The notes: generated by a model not told the origin, from the letters alone. Shown: positions 27,633 through 38,022, numbered from the stretch's first letter. The stretch is DNA of 64,000 bases from Chryseobacterium capnotolerans (GCF_021278965.1 NZ_CP065589.1:2175001-2239000), one strand, 5' to 3'. A program made the numbers and translations.

Positions 27633-28199
27633 ATGAGAAAAATAAGCTTAACATTTCTTTTTTGTTTGCTAAGTTTTATAACTTTCGCACAAACATTAAA
27701 AGTAGTGATTAAACAGGACGGAAAAGTAATTGAACCCGTAAATGATGTTTATGATCTGAAAAAATCACCTTTCGTATTTGAGTTTACATCGACCAATCTT
27801 GAAGGTTTTTTAGTAGGAGCAACGACGAATAAAGATATTTATGCAGGAGCTCTGGGGCTCATCAATACTGAGGTTCCGTGGTTCCAGAGTACAGGAATGG
27901 CTGAAGAACTCTATAATAAGGATAAAGAAATGTTTCTGATGGATTCTGCCCCTTCCTATTGGTATTATACAGATGTTAAAGATCACAGATTCGATAAAAA
28001 TCCTAAAGGTACTTTGAAACAATGGACAGCTACCCGTACGATTACAAGGTTTTACGATATTATGGTAGATCAGCCTGTCAACTTAAAAGACTTTGATGGA
28101 AGCGTTTTTCTTTTTATGTATCAGCCTGAATATAATGATGAATATGATTTAATTGGAAAGAAAAACCTGTTCCAGGCGGCATTAAGATTTAAAGATTAA
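27633..28199 (+). CDS. Secreted hypothetical protein, 188 residues
   Basis: A signal peptide ends in TFAQ (about residue 20). The mature part is rich in aromatic residues and beta strands and has a conserved-looking segment PSYWYYTDVKDHRFDKNP. I recognise no domain. It has its own promoter-like element and terminator, so it is a single-gene unit. Function unknown. Confidence 0.65.
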   Translation: MRKISLTFLFCLLSFITFAQTLKVVIKQDGKVIEPVNDVYDLKKSPFVFEFTSTNLEGFLVGATTNKDIYAGALGLINTEVPWFQSTGMAEELYNKDKEMFLMDSAPSYWYYTDVKDHRFDKNPKGTLKQWTATRTITRFYDIMVDQPVNLKDFDGSVFLFMYQPEYNDEYDLIGKKNLFQAALRFKD

Positions 28200-28230
28200 T
28201 AATTGAACACCTAATTTTAAATTTATATAG

Positions 28231-28266
28231 AAAAGGTCTGCTTTTACGATGTAAGCAGACCTTTTT
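28231..28266 (+). terminator. Intrinsic terminator after the 27633 gene
   Basis: A 13-bp stem (28231-28243 with 28253-28265) runs into a T-run. Confidence 0.85.
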
Positions 28267-28607
28267 GCTGTATTAATATGGCTGAAATATTGACAATACT
28301 TTAAACCATTAAGATTTTTAAAAGAATAAGAAAGGTTAAGGGAATTGTTAAAGCAATATCTTAAATTCATATTTGATGAAATTAACTTGCTTTTTGGTGA
28401 CGCAAAGTTTTATTTTAAGTTACGCTTTATTTAAGGAAGCTAAGATTTGAATCAATTATATCAATTCTTATGAAGCGATAGTTTTACCATGTGTTAAAGG
28501 CATTTGACCACAAAGGCACACAGATTTTGAAGCAATTATCCCTAATATTTTCAAAATCATCTGTGGAAACTAAAGACACGTTGTACCTACTCAATACATT
28601 GCATATT
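28267..28607. other. Noncoding stretch between convergent genes
   Basis: About 340 bp with no convincing reading frame. The segment near 28505-28530 (GACCACAAAGGCACACAGA) looks like a dispersed noncoding repeat fragment, judged by eye only. The response-regulator gene ends at its right edge with no clear terminator. Confidence 0.4.
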
Positions 28608-29237
28608 TTATTCTATAATCAGGCCGTATTCTATGGCCAGTTTAATGGCTGAACTAAGATTAGAAGTCTGAAATTTTTCAATAAGATTTTTTCGGTGGCT
28701 TTCTACAGTGTGTGGGCTGATGAAAAGCTTTTCTGCCATCTGATTGGTGGTAAGCCCTTTGGCAGCTTCGGCCAGAATTTCTTTTTCTCTTCGGGTTAGT
28801 TTGGGAACCTGGTTTAATCCATCAGCTGATTTTTTCTCCAAGACAGACCTTGTTTGTGAGCATAAAAACTGATTGCCAGTATATACGGCATTAATTCCTT
28901 CCAGGATTTCAGAAACGGAAGCATTTTTTTGAATGTATCCTAAAGCTCCTTCAGCTAAAGTACTGTTGATGACAGGCAGTTCATTGTGAACACTCAACAT
29001 AATAATCTGAAGATTTTCGTATTTTTTCTTTAAAGGCTTTATCAGTTCGATACTGTTGATGTCTGCCAGGTTAATATCTAGCAGTAAAATGTCAACAGCT
29101 TGTTTTTTCAAGCCTGCATTCATTTCCGAAGCATTTTTGTAGCAATCTACCACATCTATGCTCTCATTATTTCCTAAAATATTCTTCAACCCTTCCAATA
29201 GAAGCGGATGATCGTCTGTTATGGCTACTTTTATCAT
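28608..29237 (-). CDS. NarL/FixJ-family response regulator
   Basis: The 209-residue protein has an N-terminal receiver domain with DDH (8-10), the phospho-accepting Asp54 in LLLDINL and Lys near 100. The C-terminal LuxR-type helix-turn-helix is LTRREKEILAEAAKGLTTNQ (about 148-167) plus SPHTVESHRKN. It should bind DNA after phosphorylation by the histidine kinase encoded 5 nt upstream in the same operon. Its targets are unknown. Confidence 0.93.
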   Translation of the reverse strand: MIKVAITDDHPLLLEGLKNILGNNESIDVVDCYKNASEMNAGLKKQAVDILLLDINLADINSIELIKPLKKKYENLQIIMLSVHNELPVINSTLAEGALGYIQKNASVSEILEGINAVYTGNQFLCSQTRSVLEKKSADGLNQVPKLTRREKEILAEAAKGLTTNQMAEKLFISPHTVESHRKNLIEKFQTSNLSSAIKLAIEYGLIIE

Positions 29238-29242
29238 GTTTA

Positions 29243-31453
29243 TTAATGAATAGGAATCTGAAGCTCTATACTCGTACCAATATTCAATTGGGAGTTGATA
29301 TTCATTGTTCCTTTTAAAAATTGTACTCTTGATTCTATATTATGAAAACCTGCTGTTTTTCTAAAGTCTAAATTGGCAGGATCAAACCCTTTCCCATCAT
29401 CTTCTACTGTAAGGTTTAATATTTTATCTTCTTCACTGATCTGGATGATAATTTCTGAGGCTTTGGCATGTTTTATAGCATTGTTGACCAATTCCTGAAT
29501 GACTCTGTAAATAAGCAATTGTTTTTCTTCCGATAAGGAATTACTGTAATTGATAAATTCGGTATGAATGTTTAATGCACTGTTGGACATCCTTAAAGCA
29601 AATTCCTGAATGGCTGCTACCAAACCGTATTTCATTAATAAATCAGGCATTAAATTATGAGCTACCCTTCTTAGCTCTTCCACAGCTCCATCAATCTGGG
29701 TAATTGATTTTGAAATTCCATCTTCTATATTTTCAGATTGCTGAGGATCTAAAATAGACAACTGAAGTTTAGTTCCTGAAAGTAAACCTCCTAATCCATC
29801 ATGAAGATCCCTTGCCAGACGGCCACGCTCTTGTTCCTGCCCTTCCAGCAATGCAGTAAGCGTGGAGATTTTGGAGTTTTGTTTTTCTTTTTCCATGGCT
29901 AAAGCATGCAGCTCATCCCTTTGTTTAATCGATTTTACACGCTGTTTATAGGCATAAAGCAATAAGAAAATCAGGACGATGAAGATGAAGATAAAAACAA
30001 TATAATAGGTATTGATCTTTTCTTTGAAGGCCAGCAGCTTTTTATAACTGTTGATATCATTATTCTTTTGTTGGGTTTCCAGTTTTGCCAAACGGAGCTG
30101 CTGTTCTTTTTTCTCTGACTCCAGTTCTGAAAATTTTAACCGTTCACGCTGATTTTCTTCTACCAGTTTTAAGTTATTGTATACTTGCTCTCTCTGTGCT
30201 CTCAGGATGTTGATCAACTTAATTTGCTGTGCTTTCTTATCACTTTCCAGTTGCAGTTTTATATACTTCTGTTCCTGTCGTTCTTTTTCAAACTGTGACT
30301 CTAATCTTTTGGTAATATCCAGTTTTTCTTGATCATAAACACTTTTGTATTTATCTACATAACTTTTATAATAAGTCAATGCTTCTTTATAATTGCCTTG
30401 TTCTTCACTAATTCTTGATAACGATTCAAGAATAGATAATTCTATATTATGATCTCTAACCGGGCTTTTCCCAATTTCCATGGAGGCTTTCAGAAAGTAA
30501 GACTTTGCTACATCGTAATTTTTATCCTGAATGGCCAGTTCTGCCAAAATCCCAAATGAAGAAGCAATATGAATAGGATCACCGGTTTCCAGACTTACCT
30601 TGTTGGCCAGTTGAGCGTATTGCATGGCTTTATCAGGGTTAAATTCCGTATATAAATTGGCTAAATTAATGGCTGCATAGGAAAGATTGCTCTTATTAAG
30701 CATCGCTTCACTATTTTTATTGAAAGTCGTAATCGCCTGCAGATAGTATTGCTCTGTTTTATTTCTCAGTTGGATATCAGATGGGTTTTGAGCGTACTTT
30801 TGTTCATACATGTAGCCCATTCGCATATACGCATCAAAGATCAGGTTTGGATCATTTTGTTTGGATGCCAATAGTAGAAACTGTTTGCTGTATTTTTCTT
30901 CCAGCTGATATTCGTTCAGGTTGGAATAAATTGCAGATAATTCTTTAGCTACATTACCAAATCTTCCATACAGTGTAGACGTTGTTGGCGAATTTTCATA
31001 ATAGTTAATTGCTTTCAGATAAGCCGCAACAGCATCTGTGATTTTATTATTACGAGTGAGAATCCAGCCTTTTGCATACTCCATATAACCTTTCGCCTCA
31101 TTGCTATTCGTCTTCAAGCTATATACCCTGGCCATCTCAAGACTTTTTGAAGACTCAGCTTCTTTATTATCCAGTCTGTAATTCATTGCCTGAACAGCAT
31201 ACAAAATAGTGGCATATTTTCCATCAGTCTGTTTTGTGGCAATGGAAATATTATAGGCCAAAATCTGGTAGGATTTCGGTTTGAATTTATGAAAAAATAA
31301 GGCCGTAGCATATCGGGGAGCCAGACTCAGCTGCTCTATTGTTTTGTCTGAAGCATTATTATATTCCTTCTCTAATTTGTTTAAAACACCCTGTGCCTGA
31401 ACAAAAAACGGAAAAATACATAAAGTGAATATGAATAATAACCTGTACATCAA
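29243..31453 (-). CDS. TPR-containing sensor histidine kinase (HisKA_3 type)
   Basis: This 736-residue protein has an N-terminal signal peptide or anchor (ends FFVQAQ) and about 350 residues of TPR-like repeats, probably periplasmic. A coiled coil and a membrane segment IVFIFIFIVLIFLLLYAY (about 490-507) follow. The cytoplasmic part has a HisKA_3 dimerisation domain with His551 in ARDLHDGLGG and an ATPase domain with NNAIKHAKA and DDGKGFD. It is the partner of the adjacent LuxR-type regulator. This layout is frequent in Bacteroidetes; the signal sensed is unknown. Start may be Met1 or Met2. Confidence 0.92.
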   Translation of the reverse strand: MMYRLLFIFTLCIFPFFVQAQGVLNKLEKEYNNASDKTIEQLSLAPRYATALFFHKFKPKSYQILAYNISIATKQTDGKYATILYAVQAMNYRLDNKEAESSKSLEMARVYSLKTNSNEAKGYMEYAKGWILTRNNKITDAVAAYLKAINYYENSPTTSTLYGRFGNVAKELSAIYSNLNEYQLEEKYSKQFLLLASKQNDPNLIFDAYMRMGYMYEQKYAQNPSDIQLRNKTEQYYLQAITTFNKNSEAMLNKSNLSYAAINLANLYTEFNPDKAMQYAQLANKVSLETGDPIHIASSFGILAELAIQDKNYDVAKSYFLKASMEIGKSPVRDHNIELSILESLSRISEEQGNYKEALTYYKSYVDKYKSVYDQEKLDITKRLESQFEKERQEQKYIKLQLESDKKAQQIKLINILRAQREQVYNNLKLVEENQRERLKFSELESEKKEQQLRLAKLETQQKNNDINSYKKLLAFKEKINTYYIVFIFIFIVLIFLLLYAYKQRVKSIKQRDELHALAMEKEKQNSKISTLTALLEGQEQERGRLARDLHDGLGGLLSGTKLQLSILDPQQSENIEDGISKSITQIDGAVEELRRVAHNLMPDLLMKYGLVAAIQEFALRMSNSALNIHTEFINYSNSLSEEKQLLIYRVIQELVNNAIKHAKASEIIIQISEEDKILNLTVEDDGKGFDPANLDFRKTAGFHNIESRVQFLKGTMNINSQLNIGTSIELQIPIH

Positions 31454-31576
31454 ACCCTTATCTCTATTAAATTTTATTATTGTAAAGAACGTAAATATAA
31501 GTAAAATACTTGCGAATCAATTTAGAAACCATGTTATTGCTATTTCAATGCACCATAATTATTAAACTTGACATTT

Positions 31577-32026
31577 TTATTTTCTTATAAGCTGTAACTG
31601 CTTTCCTTTTTTCACAAGGTCAAAAGACATGGTCTTTGCTGGCCTGAAAACCTGTGTCGGTGTATCACAGAAGTCAGACTTGCTAATACTATCGATTTCC
31701 ATTTGTATTTGATTCTTTTCTGTGAAATAATACTTCCCGTGTATTTTTGTAAAACAATCGTTTCCACATTGCCAGGCATCATAGCTATTAAAGTTTTCTG
31801 AGCCTAAAAAGTGTACTGCATGAAAATTGAAGATCAATGCCGTATCTCTTGGAGACATATAATAGACTTTCGGGCCATCGGGAACAAGAAGTCCGCCTTC
31901 GTTCACAATCCACTCGGTATTTTTCAAATAATTCGGAAAATTTGTTTTTTTTCGTGCAGATTCTTTGCAACCACAAACTGTAATTAACATAGAACACAGA
32001 AAAGGGAAAACGAAAATGTTTTTCAT
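31577..32026 (-). CDS. Hypothetical lipoprotein, 149 residues
   Basis: A lipoprotein signal peptide ending ITVCGC (about Cys20) precedes a small soluble domain with four Cys (CGNDC and FC). No known family. An ORF in another frame at 31788-32030 is a shadow of this gene. Its downstream neighbour at 31453 is the histidine kinase, 123 bp away, with no clear sharing of a transcript. Confidence 0.62.
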   Translation of the reverse strand: MKNIFVFPFLCSMLITVCGCKESARKKTNFPNYLKNTEWIVNEGGLLVPDGPKVYYMSPRDTALIFNFHAVHFLGSENFNSYDAWQCGNDCFTKIHGKYYFTEKNQIQMEIDSISKSDFCDTPTQVFRPAKTMSFDLVKKGKQLQLIRK

Positions 32027-32052
32027 ACAATGGTCTTTAAGTTATTTAATTT

Positions 32053-32688
32053 ACTATTCCGTAACCTCGAATTTTGTATTTAATTTTTCAAAAGCAACTT
32101 CCTTATTAATAATTTTTTCAAGTTCATCAAAAGTGAGCATGCCTTCAGTCTTACATTCTCCTCCCTTAGATTTTTATAGGTGTATTTAAAAATATCACGG
32201 GTATAAATATCTTCTAAGATTTCAATCTGTCTTGGAGTTTAAGTATTTCCGGTGTATGTTTAACTGGTTTTGCAGATATGAATCTGATATCAGATTCACC
32301 ATTTTTATTTCTATATTACAATTTCATCGCTTCCAAAGTCATTTTCCATCCATCCATGGAATCCAATGCTCATTCCATCGCCATCAAGCGTATTCAATTC
32401 TTTTATTACATCATCATCTTTATACAGGACAATATTGGTTTCTAATGCTAGACGATAATTTTCGTTTTCTAACGGATCAAAAATTCCGTCCATTTGCATC
32501 ATCATTCCATAAATCGTATTATCAATGGTCTTTAGATGAGCTTCACGAAGTGTTTCATCTATTTCTTTAGGGAGTTTTCCAATGGCATATTTCCTAATAT
32601 TTTCAAAGATAATATATCCTCCTCCATGCTGCATCCACAGTTCACGATCACGTTCATCTGATGGCGGGTTTGCTAATTCTTTTTTCAT
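32053..32688 (-). pseudogene. Hypothetical protein with several frame breaks
   Basis: The first 125 residues (ATG 32688 to TAG 32311) have no signal peptide; they contain REAHLKTIDNTIYGMMMQMD and DGDGMSIGFHGWMEND. Beyond the stop, the reading can be followed in shifted frames: RNKNGESDIRFISAKPVKH, then QIEILEDIYTRDIFKYTY, then EGMLTFDELEKIINKEVAFE to a TAG at 32053. The shifts fall at the T3 run 32238-32240, the T5 run 32171-32175 (plus strand) and near the first stop. The original protein was probably about 210 residues. No family recognised. Whether this is decay or sequence error is open. Confidence 0.5.
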
Positions 32689-32709
32689 ACTATTAATTTG
32701 CTAATTCTT

Positions 32710-32871
32710 TTATAATACAATCAGATAAGTTCTCAAAAAATCATCAGACTTCAGCTGTAAAGTATACTCTCCTTTTGCTGATATTTTCTTCAGAATTGGA
32801 TCTGTAAAAAAACAGGCTGCTCTTTTAGTATTTTCGGCTTTTTTACTCAGTTTTATAAATTCTTCAAGCAT
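32710..32871 (-). CDS. Small hypothetical protein, 53 residues
   Basis: I translated ATG 32871 to TAA 32710: a 53-residue protein starting MLEEFIKLSKKAENTKRAAC and ending LRTYLIVL. It has no signal peptide, membrane helix or known domain. It ends 21 nt before the next minus-strand gene. A further short coding-looking piece (DLKLFEDKKGYSIQVE) precedes it around 32905-32955, so it may be a fragment of a larger decayed gene. Confidence 0.4.
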   Translation of the reverse strand: MLEEFIKLSKKAENTKRAACFFTDPILKKISAKGEYTLQLKSDDFLRTYLIVL

Positions 32872-32953
32872 AAACTCTTTTAATTTTTATTCTATAGTTT
32901 TTATTCTACCTGGATTGAATAACCCTTTTTATCTTCAAAAAGCTTGAGGTCAT

Positions 32954-33481
32954 TTATATTTTCGGAAAGAAATTAAAGATTTGTTGAGCAATAAGTTTGG
33001 GATTGGAATCTAAATCATTGTTACTTCTGTCTTCATACAATTCAACTCTTATGATTTTAACATCATTTGGTATTTTGTAGATCTCATCTTTTGTATAATT
33101 ATACCCCAGAATATTAGCATTTTCTTTACCAGGAATCTTTTTGATCTCTACGTAATATCTTAGGGTAATAGCATTACCATTTCGTTCTCCTTTTTCAAAA
33201 CGAATTTTTCTCACCTGATGAATGGTATGTCCGCTGGAGCTGATATTTCCCTGTAGGCGAAACTGCAGTGTTTCAGTATTTTTAGAAAGCATTAAAATCT
33301 TGGGACTAAGACGTTCCGTAACAGCCTTACGAGTTGTATAGGTTTGGATTTTCCCTGTTTCGGGAATCTCTTTTGTAACCCGTTTGGGTTCTGTGTAAAT
33401 CGGAGAAGTCTGCAATTTCTGAGTATTGCTTTTACATCCCAATAGTACAAAAATTGAAGTTACAGCTACAAAATATTTCAC
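32954..33481 (-). CDS. Hypothetical lipoprotein, 175 residues
   Basis: The lipoprotein signal peptide is MKYFVAVTSIFVLLGC (Cys16). The mature protein is basic, with beta-strand pattern and no known motif. It lies upstream of the decayed genes on the same strand. Function unknown. Confidence 0.6.
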   Translation of the reverse strand: MKYFVAVTSIFVLLGCKSNTQKLQTSPIYTEPKRVTKEIPETGKIQTYTTRKAVTERLSPKILMLSKNTETLQFRLQGNISSSGHTIHQVRKIRFEKGERNGNAITLRYYVEIKKIPGKENANILGYNYTKDEIYKIPNDVKIIRVELYEDRSNNDLDSNPKLIAQQIFNFFPKI

Positions 33482-33583
33482 CCGCTTATCTTTAATAAAA
33501 TCTTTGAGTGAAAGATAACTAAAGATATTGGATCAAAATATCCCTGATAATGGTGGTTTTTGGACTTCCCAATTCGTCTGACT

Positions 33584-33817
33584 CTAAGTATAGGATTCAT
33601 TAATGTAAGTCATATAAAAATAAAATGCCGCTAAACCTATGGCAATAATTCCAGAAATCAAAAATAAAAGAAAATAATAAATCGGCTTCTTATTTTTCTT
33701 CCGGATGGAATTAATGATAAAAATAATAAACGTACACAAAAATCCCGCTCCGAAAAAGAGGATCAAAATAGTAATGAATAATAGTCTCTCCAAATGTAAA
33801 TCTACGGATGACAGCAT
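33584..33817 (-). CDS. Small membrane protein, 77 residues
   Basis: It has two strongly hydrophobic segments (about residues 11-36 and 46-68) separated by a basic loop IRKKNKKP. Both ends probably face the periplasm. The pattern supports a real gene, but no family is recognised. Confidence 0.5.
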   Translation of the reverse strand: MLSSVDLHLERLLFITILILFFGAGFLCTFIIFIINSIRKKNKKPIYYFLLFLISGIIAIGLAAFYFYMTYINESYT

Positions 33818-33980
33818 ATTTTTAATATTTAAATTACAAATTAAGGGGGCTGGAAGCTGTGAGCCTGAAGATGGAAGTTATGATAGTCATAACAATTACT
33901 GTTTATCTTTTTAATTTAACTACAAGATGTTCATTGCTAATGATAACAGAAAGCAACTTCCAGCTTCCAACTTTTATACA

Positions 33981-35461
33981 TCACTCTTTATATTCCTTCC
34001 CGGAATAGATATTAATATAATAGTACTGTGTCTTCTCTGAACCAGACTTCAGACTCACCAAGCCACCTGAATTGATGGATTGATAAGCTTTGGAGCCAAT
34101 ATTTTTTTTATGTTTATTATCAAAAAGGATATACAAACCATCCTCCTCTTTTTGAAGGGCATAGATCTCTTTTTCTGTGTCCAGTACTGAGATATTATGA
34201 TATTCAGGCTGTATCTCCCAGATATTTTCACGACTGTTCCATAAACCCATGGTTCTTAATTGCTTTTCATCCTCAATTCTCATAAGGTACAAATCATTCA
34301 TTCCTGTGTAAGAATTTATTTTCCCGAACTTCCAGTTTTTGTTGATATATTGATCCGGTAAAATCATTTTTCTGTCAGGCCAGACCAGATATCCAACCTG
34401 ATCCAACACTTTAAAATTATAAGTATCAATAGAATCTGTTACCTTTCCTTCTGTATCAATATATAGCCAATCATACGCCCAAACCTCATGGTCATAATTA
34501 AAAACTCCTAATAAAAAATAAGGTGAATTGGTAATAGAATACACTAAACCAGCCTTTTTAATGAAATCAATCTGTGAAGCGGTTGCTTTTGTAATTTTCT
34601 TAGGAAATACCTTTTCATATTGTGGAAAAAGATATACATCATTGGTTTTGCTGTTTGTTAAAAGCTTAGGAACCTCCGGTTCATACCGTTCTTTATTCAC
34701 TTCATTTAGCGTGATCGTTTCCTGTCCAAACAAGATGGAAAGTGTTTCTGTACCTTTCAGTTCGTTATGAATTGCTTTTTTTTGACCTAATTGATATATT
34801 GAAAAGTGAGTATTGGTGCTTTTGATAAACCGTTTATTCTCTAAGAGCTCTGCAATATTATTTTCGATTTTATTGAGACGGTTTTTTTTCATTTCATAAA
34901 GAGTCCCATTCCAAAATATATGGTTCTCATCTACTGAAATAAAATTGAGATAATAATTATCCTCCAAATACGGAATATCTTCATGAAGCAAAACTTGTTG
35001 GCTTTCTAACACACCAATCTCTACTTTATGGTAAGTCTGTTCTTTTTTGATGCCACTTCCCATGATATTCCAGTCCCATTTCCAGACTGGCATTTTCTTT
35101 TCGTATTCAATCTCTTTTTTATAGAATGTAAGGCCATTGACAACATCCAAATTAATTTCTTCCGCCGAATAATCCCCTATTATTTTTCCGGTTTCATCTA
35201 CAACAGCATATTCATTCTTTTCATTCACAACAACAGCAAAACCTGTAGGCGTAAAGGGTGATGCACTTTGGTATCTTTGATTATTAACAGGCTTCAGATT
35301 TATCTTGTCTGCATAAGCAAACTTATTCTGTTGAGTTAAAAGCGGAATACTATTGATGATTTTCATTTTTGAGAGCACTTGTGAATGACTATCTTTTTTT
35401 CCTGTGTGCAGGCAGTCACTGAGGTCAGCATTAAAAGGATACTGCATAGTGTTGTTTTCAT
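33981..35461 (-). pseudogene. Lipoprotein of about 493 residues, frame broken after the signal peptide
   Basis: The long frame (from 35447) starts without a sensible export signal. The ATG at 35461 in another frame reads MKTTLCSILLMLTSVTACTQ, a lipoprotein signal peptide, then meets the T7 run at 35394-35400 (plus strand). Adding one base joins it in frame (EKKDSHSQVLSKMKIINS). The long domain has repeated aromatic segments such as YAVVDETGKIIGDY, NRLNKIENNIAELL and LWNSRENIWEIQPEYHNI, which loosely resemble WG-type beta repeats. No firm family. Probably a sequence error rather than decay. Confidence 0.6.
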
Positions 35462-35605
35462 CTTCGAAAATTTATTCATCATATTGGTCAATATTAAAAA
35501 GAAATGAAGGATGCTACAATCCCGATTATCGGCCATATTTCAGAAAGGTTAAGCTGTTGCTTTCTTAGATCCTTGAAGTATTGTTGATAATATTTAATAT
35601 TTCAA

Positions 35606-35801
35606 GGTATTGCCCATGACAGATCAGAGCAAACACCTTATGGCCAACCTACGCTTCAGATGTAGCAGAAATTGTAGAAGCCCTGGATTTGAAATATACT
35701 ATTCACGTTGGGGATTCTACTGGTGGTCTGATTTGCTTAAAAAAGACAGATTAGTTTCTTATCCCGGTTTTCCGCATGGTATGCCAGCTACTAAGGCTTA
35801 A
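35606..35801 (+). pseudogene. Remnant of an alpha/beta hydrolase (chloroperoxidase type)
   Basis: Pieces of an alpha/beta hydrolase are readable in different frames. GIAHDRSEQTPYGQ comes first, then YASDVAEIVEALDLKYTIHVGDSTGG, which contains the nucleophile-elbow region in altered form (GDS for GHS), then YPGFPHGMPATKA near the end. The intervening 100 or more residues of a normal hydrolase are missing, so this is a deletion remnant and not a sequencing problem. It lies in a 500-bp gap between the gene at 33981 and the gene at 35962. Confidence 0.65.
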
Positions 35802-35961
35802 ATGATCAACAGAGATCTTTTCAACATTTTCAGTACATCATTTAACTGAGTATAGAAGAAAAACTACAGATATTTTATCAGTAGTTTTTTTATATTTTCG
35901 TTATTTTGCATTCGTTATCCTAAAAAGATTAGGAAACCCTTAGTATAAATACGTATTAATC

Positions 35962-37731
35962 ATGAGATTAGGATATTTATCCTTTTTTTTCATAGCAGTG
36001 ATCCTTTTTTCTCTCGGATGCTTCTATTATTACCCTTTCTTTTCAGATGACAGTTTGATTTCATTACGATATGCACAACGCTTTATTGAAGGAAAAGGTT
36101 TGACCTGGAATGATGGACATCCGGTTGAAGGATATTCCAATTTACTTTGGGTTTTAGGAGTATCTGTATTGGGCAAATTAGGCATGGATCTGATTCTTGC
36201 AGCCAGAATTATAGGCATTTTGTGTTCATTGGGAATATTGGGAAGTATTCTTTATTATTTTAGAAATAAAAATATACAAAAGGAATCTATTTTTCTGGGA
36301 GTTGCATTATTAGCTACTACTCCATGTTTTGCTGTTTGGGCAATAGGCGGGTTGGAACAGCCTTTATATGTGTTACTTCTGACCTTGGTTTTAATTGAGG
36401 TTTCAAAGATCATTAATGACCAGAATTTCAAAACCATATATCTGTTATCATTTTGGTTAGGCCTTTTAGCACTCACCAGACCGGATGGATTTTTATTTAC
36501 TTTACTTACAGCAGGATTTCTATTGTTAGTCTATAGAAAAAAGAAAGATCAGTTCATTAAAATAGGGATCGCTGCAGCCATTATTTCAACATTATTTTTA
36601 TTGGGGCAGCTTGCATTTCGCTATAGCTTTTACGGGGAGCTGGTTCCTAACACAGCTTTGGTGAAGGTAAAAGTGACCATTCATCATGTTTTACGCGGTG
36701 GATTTTATAATGTTAAGGCATTCTTCGGTACTCTCTTATTGTCAGTATTAGGATTAATATCCCTTTATAATCTTGTAAGGAAAAAAAATCTTTTCGGATA
36801 CTACATATTACTGTTAGCAACAGCCTGGGTTGGCTATGTGACTTCGGTTGGCGGAGATATATTTCCAGCTTTCAGACATTATTATGTTGTACTTATACTT
36901 TTTGTTTTCTCTATTATTTTTGGATTGCATTATTTTAAAAAGATCAATCTTACCTCAAAAAAAGCAAGCTGGTGTTGGGTTTTTATTTTAATACTAAATG
37001 CGTGTATGCAGACTCTAATTATGGATAATAAATATGCCAATGATGAAAGATGGGAGTTCAGAGGAATGAAACTGGGAGAAACTTTGAAGAAAACTTTTCC
37101 TAATCAAACCCTTCTTGCTGTTACTGCCGCTGGCTGTATTCCTTATTCGTCTGAGCTGCCTGTTGTAGATATGCTGGGTTTAAATGATTATTATATCCCA
37201 AGACATCCGCCTAAAAATTTCGGGAACGGATCTTTAGCGCATGAACTGGGTGATGCTAACTATGTTATGGACCGAAATCCTGACATTATTATTTTCCATA
37301 TTGGAGGTGAACTCAACTTCAATATTGGTGATCAGCTGAAAACCAATACGCTTTTCAACAACAATTATATTAAAGTAAAAGCAAGGGGAAAAGATCAGGA
37401 TTATCAATTATTTTTTAACAAATACGGGAAAAATACGGGGATTAAGAACAAGGGAAACCAATTAATTATTCCTGGATACCTGTTCCAGACTTCATCAGAT
37501 AACCTAAGTATATTTTCTGAAAATAAACTGGTAAAAACAATGGATAAGGGGAAATCTTATATTCTGTCTATTGACAATCTTCCATCGGGAAATTGGAAAA
37601 TTGCAGATTCAGAAAAGAAAAATGCAGAATTAAATACTGATATTCATATGAAAAATGGGCAGTTAACCCTTGAAATTATCCCGCAAAGCAATATGTTTTT
37701 AGAAAGTATTGTCTTGGAAAGGGTATATTGA
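35962..37731 (+). CDS. Polytopic membrane protein, GT-C glycosyltransferase-like
   Basis: The 589-residue protein has about ten membrane segments in the first 350 residues and a soluble C-terminal part. The first loop carries FSDDSLISLRYAQRF followed by GHPVEGYSNLLW, the acidic-loop layout of GT-C type (PMT/arabinosyltransferase-like) enzymes that use polyprenyl-phosphate sugars. The exact family is not assigned. It is probably in the inner membrane and adds a sugar to a cell-envelope glycan. It lies just upstream of the rpmI promoter and is not part of that operon. Confidence 0.68.
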   Translation: MRLGYLSFFFIAVILFSLGCFYYYPFFSDDSLISLRYAQRFIEGKGLTWNDGHPVEGYSNLLWVLGVSVLGKLGMDLILAARIIGILCSLGILGSILYYFRNKNIQKESIFLGVALLATTPCFAVWAIGGLEQPLYVLLLTLVLIEVSKIINDQNFKTIYLLSFWLGLLALTRPDGFLFTLLTAGFLLLVYRKKKDQFIKIGIAAAIISTLFLLGQLAFRYSFYGELVPNTALVKVKVTIHHVLRGGFYNVKAFFGTLLLSVLGLISLYNLVRKKNLFGYYILLLATAWVGYVTSVGGDIFPAFRHYYVVLILFVFSIIFGLHYFKKINLTSKKASWCWVFILILNACMQTLIMDNKYANDERWEFRGMKLGETLKKTFPNQTLLAVTAAGCIPYSSELPVVDMLGLNDYYIPRHPPKNFGNGSLAHELGDANYVMDRNPDIIIFHIGGELNFNIGDQLKTNTLFNNNYIKVKARGKDQDYQLFFNKYGKNTGIKNKGNQLIIPGYLFQTSSDNLSIFSENKLVKTMDKGKSYILSIDNLPSGNWKIADSEKKNAELNTDIHMKNGQLTLEIIPQSNMFLESIVLERVY

Positions 37732-37750
37732 TATTTTTTTCGTACTTTTG
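37724..37750 (+). promoter_or_regulatory. Promoter of rpmI-rplT
   Basis: TACTTTTG (37743-37750) matches TANNTTTG, with TTG (37724-37726) 16 nt upstream. The -33 element overlaps the stop-codon region of the preceding gene. The leader to rpmI is about 70 nt. Confidence 0.6.
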
Positions 37751-37824
37751 CAAACTATTATTCCTAATGTCTTTAGGAAACCATAAACAGATATTGATAA
37801 CAAAAACAATAAAAAAGCAAAACA

Positions 37825-38022
37825 ATGCCAAAATTAAAAACGAAATCAGGTGCTAAGAAACGTTTTGCTCTTACCGGATCTGGTAAGATCAAAAGAAAAA
37901 ACGCTTACAAAAGCCACATCTTAACTAAGAAAGAAACTAAGCAGAAGAGAAATCTTACTACTACTTCTTACGTAGCTAAAGTGGATGAGAAAAGCGTTCA
38001 ACGTCAATTAGCAATTAAGTAG
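37825..38022 (+). CDS. rpmI: 50S ribosomal protein L35
   Basis: The 65-residue basic protein starts [20 protein letters not shown] and matches bL35 over its whole length. It is a component of the large ribosomal subunit. rplT follows after 120 bp, an unusually long gap that could hold control structure. Confidence 0.97.
   Translation: MPKLKTKSGAKKRFALTGSGKIKRKNAYKSHILTKKETKQKRNLTTTSYVAKVDEKSVQRQLAIK

Noticed and set aside
31788..32030. 80-residue ORF overlapping the 31577 lipoprotein
   Set aside because: It lies in another frame of the same strand with no sensible signal peptide; the lipoprotein frame is better.
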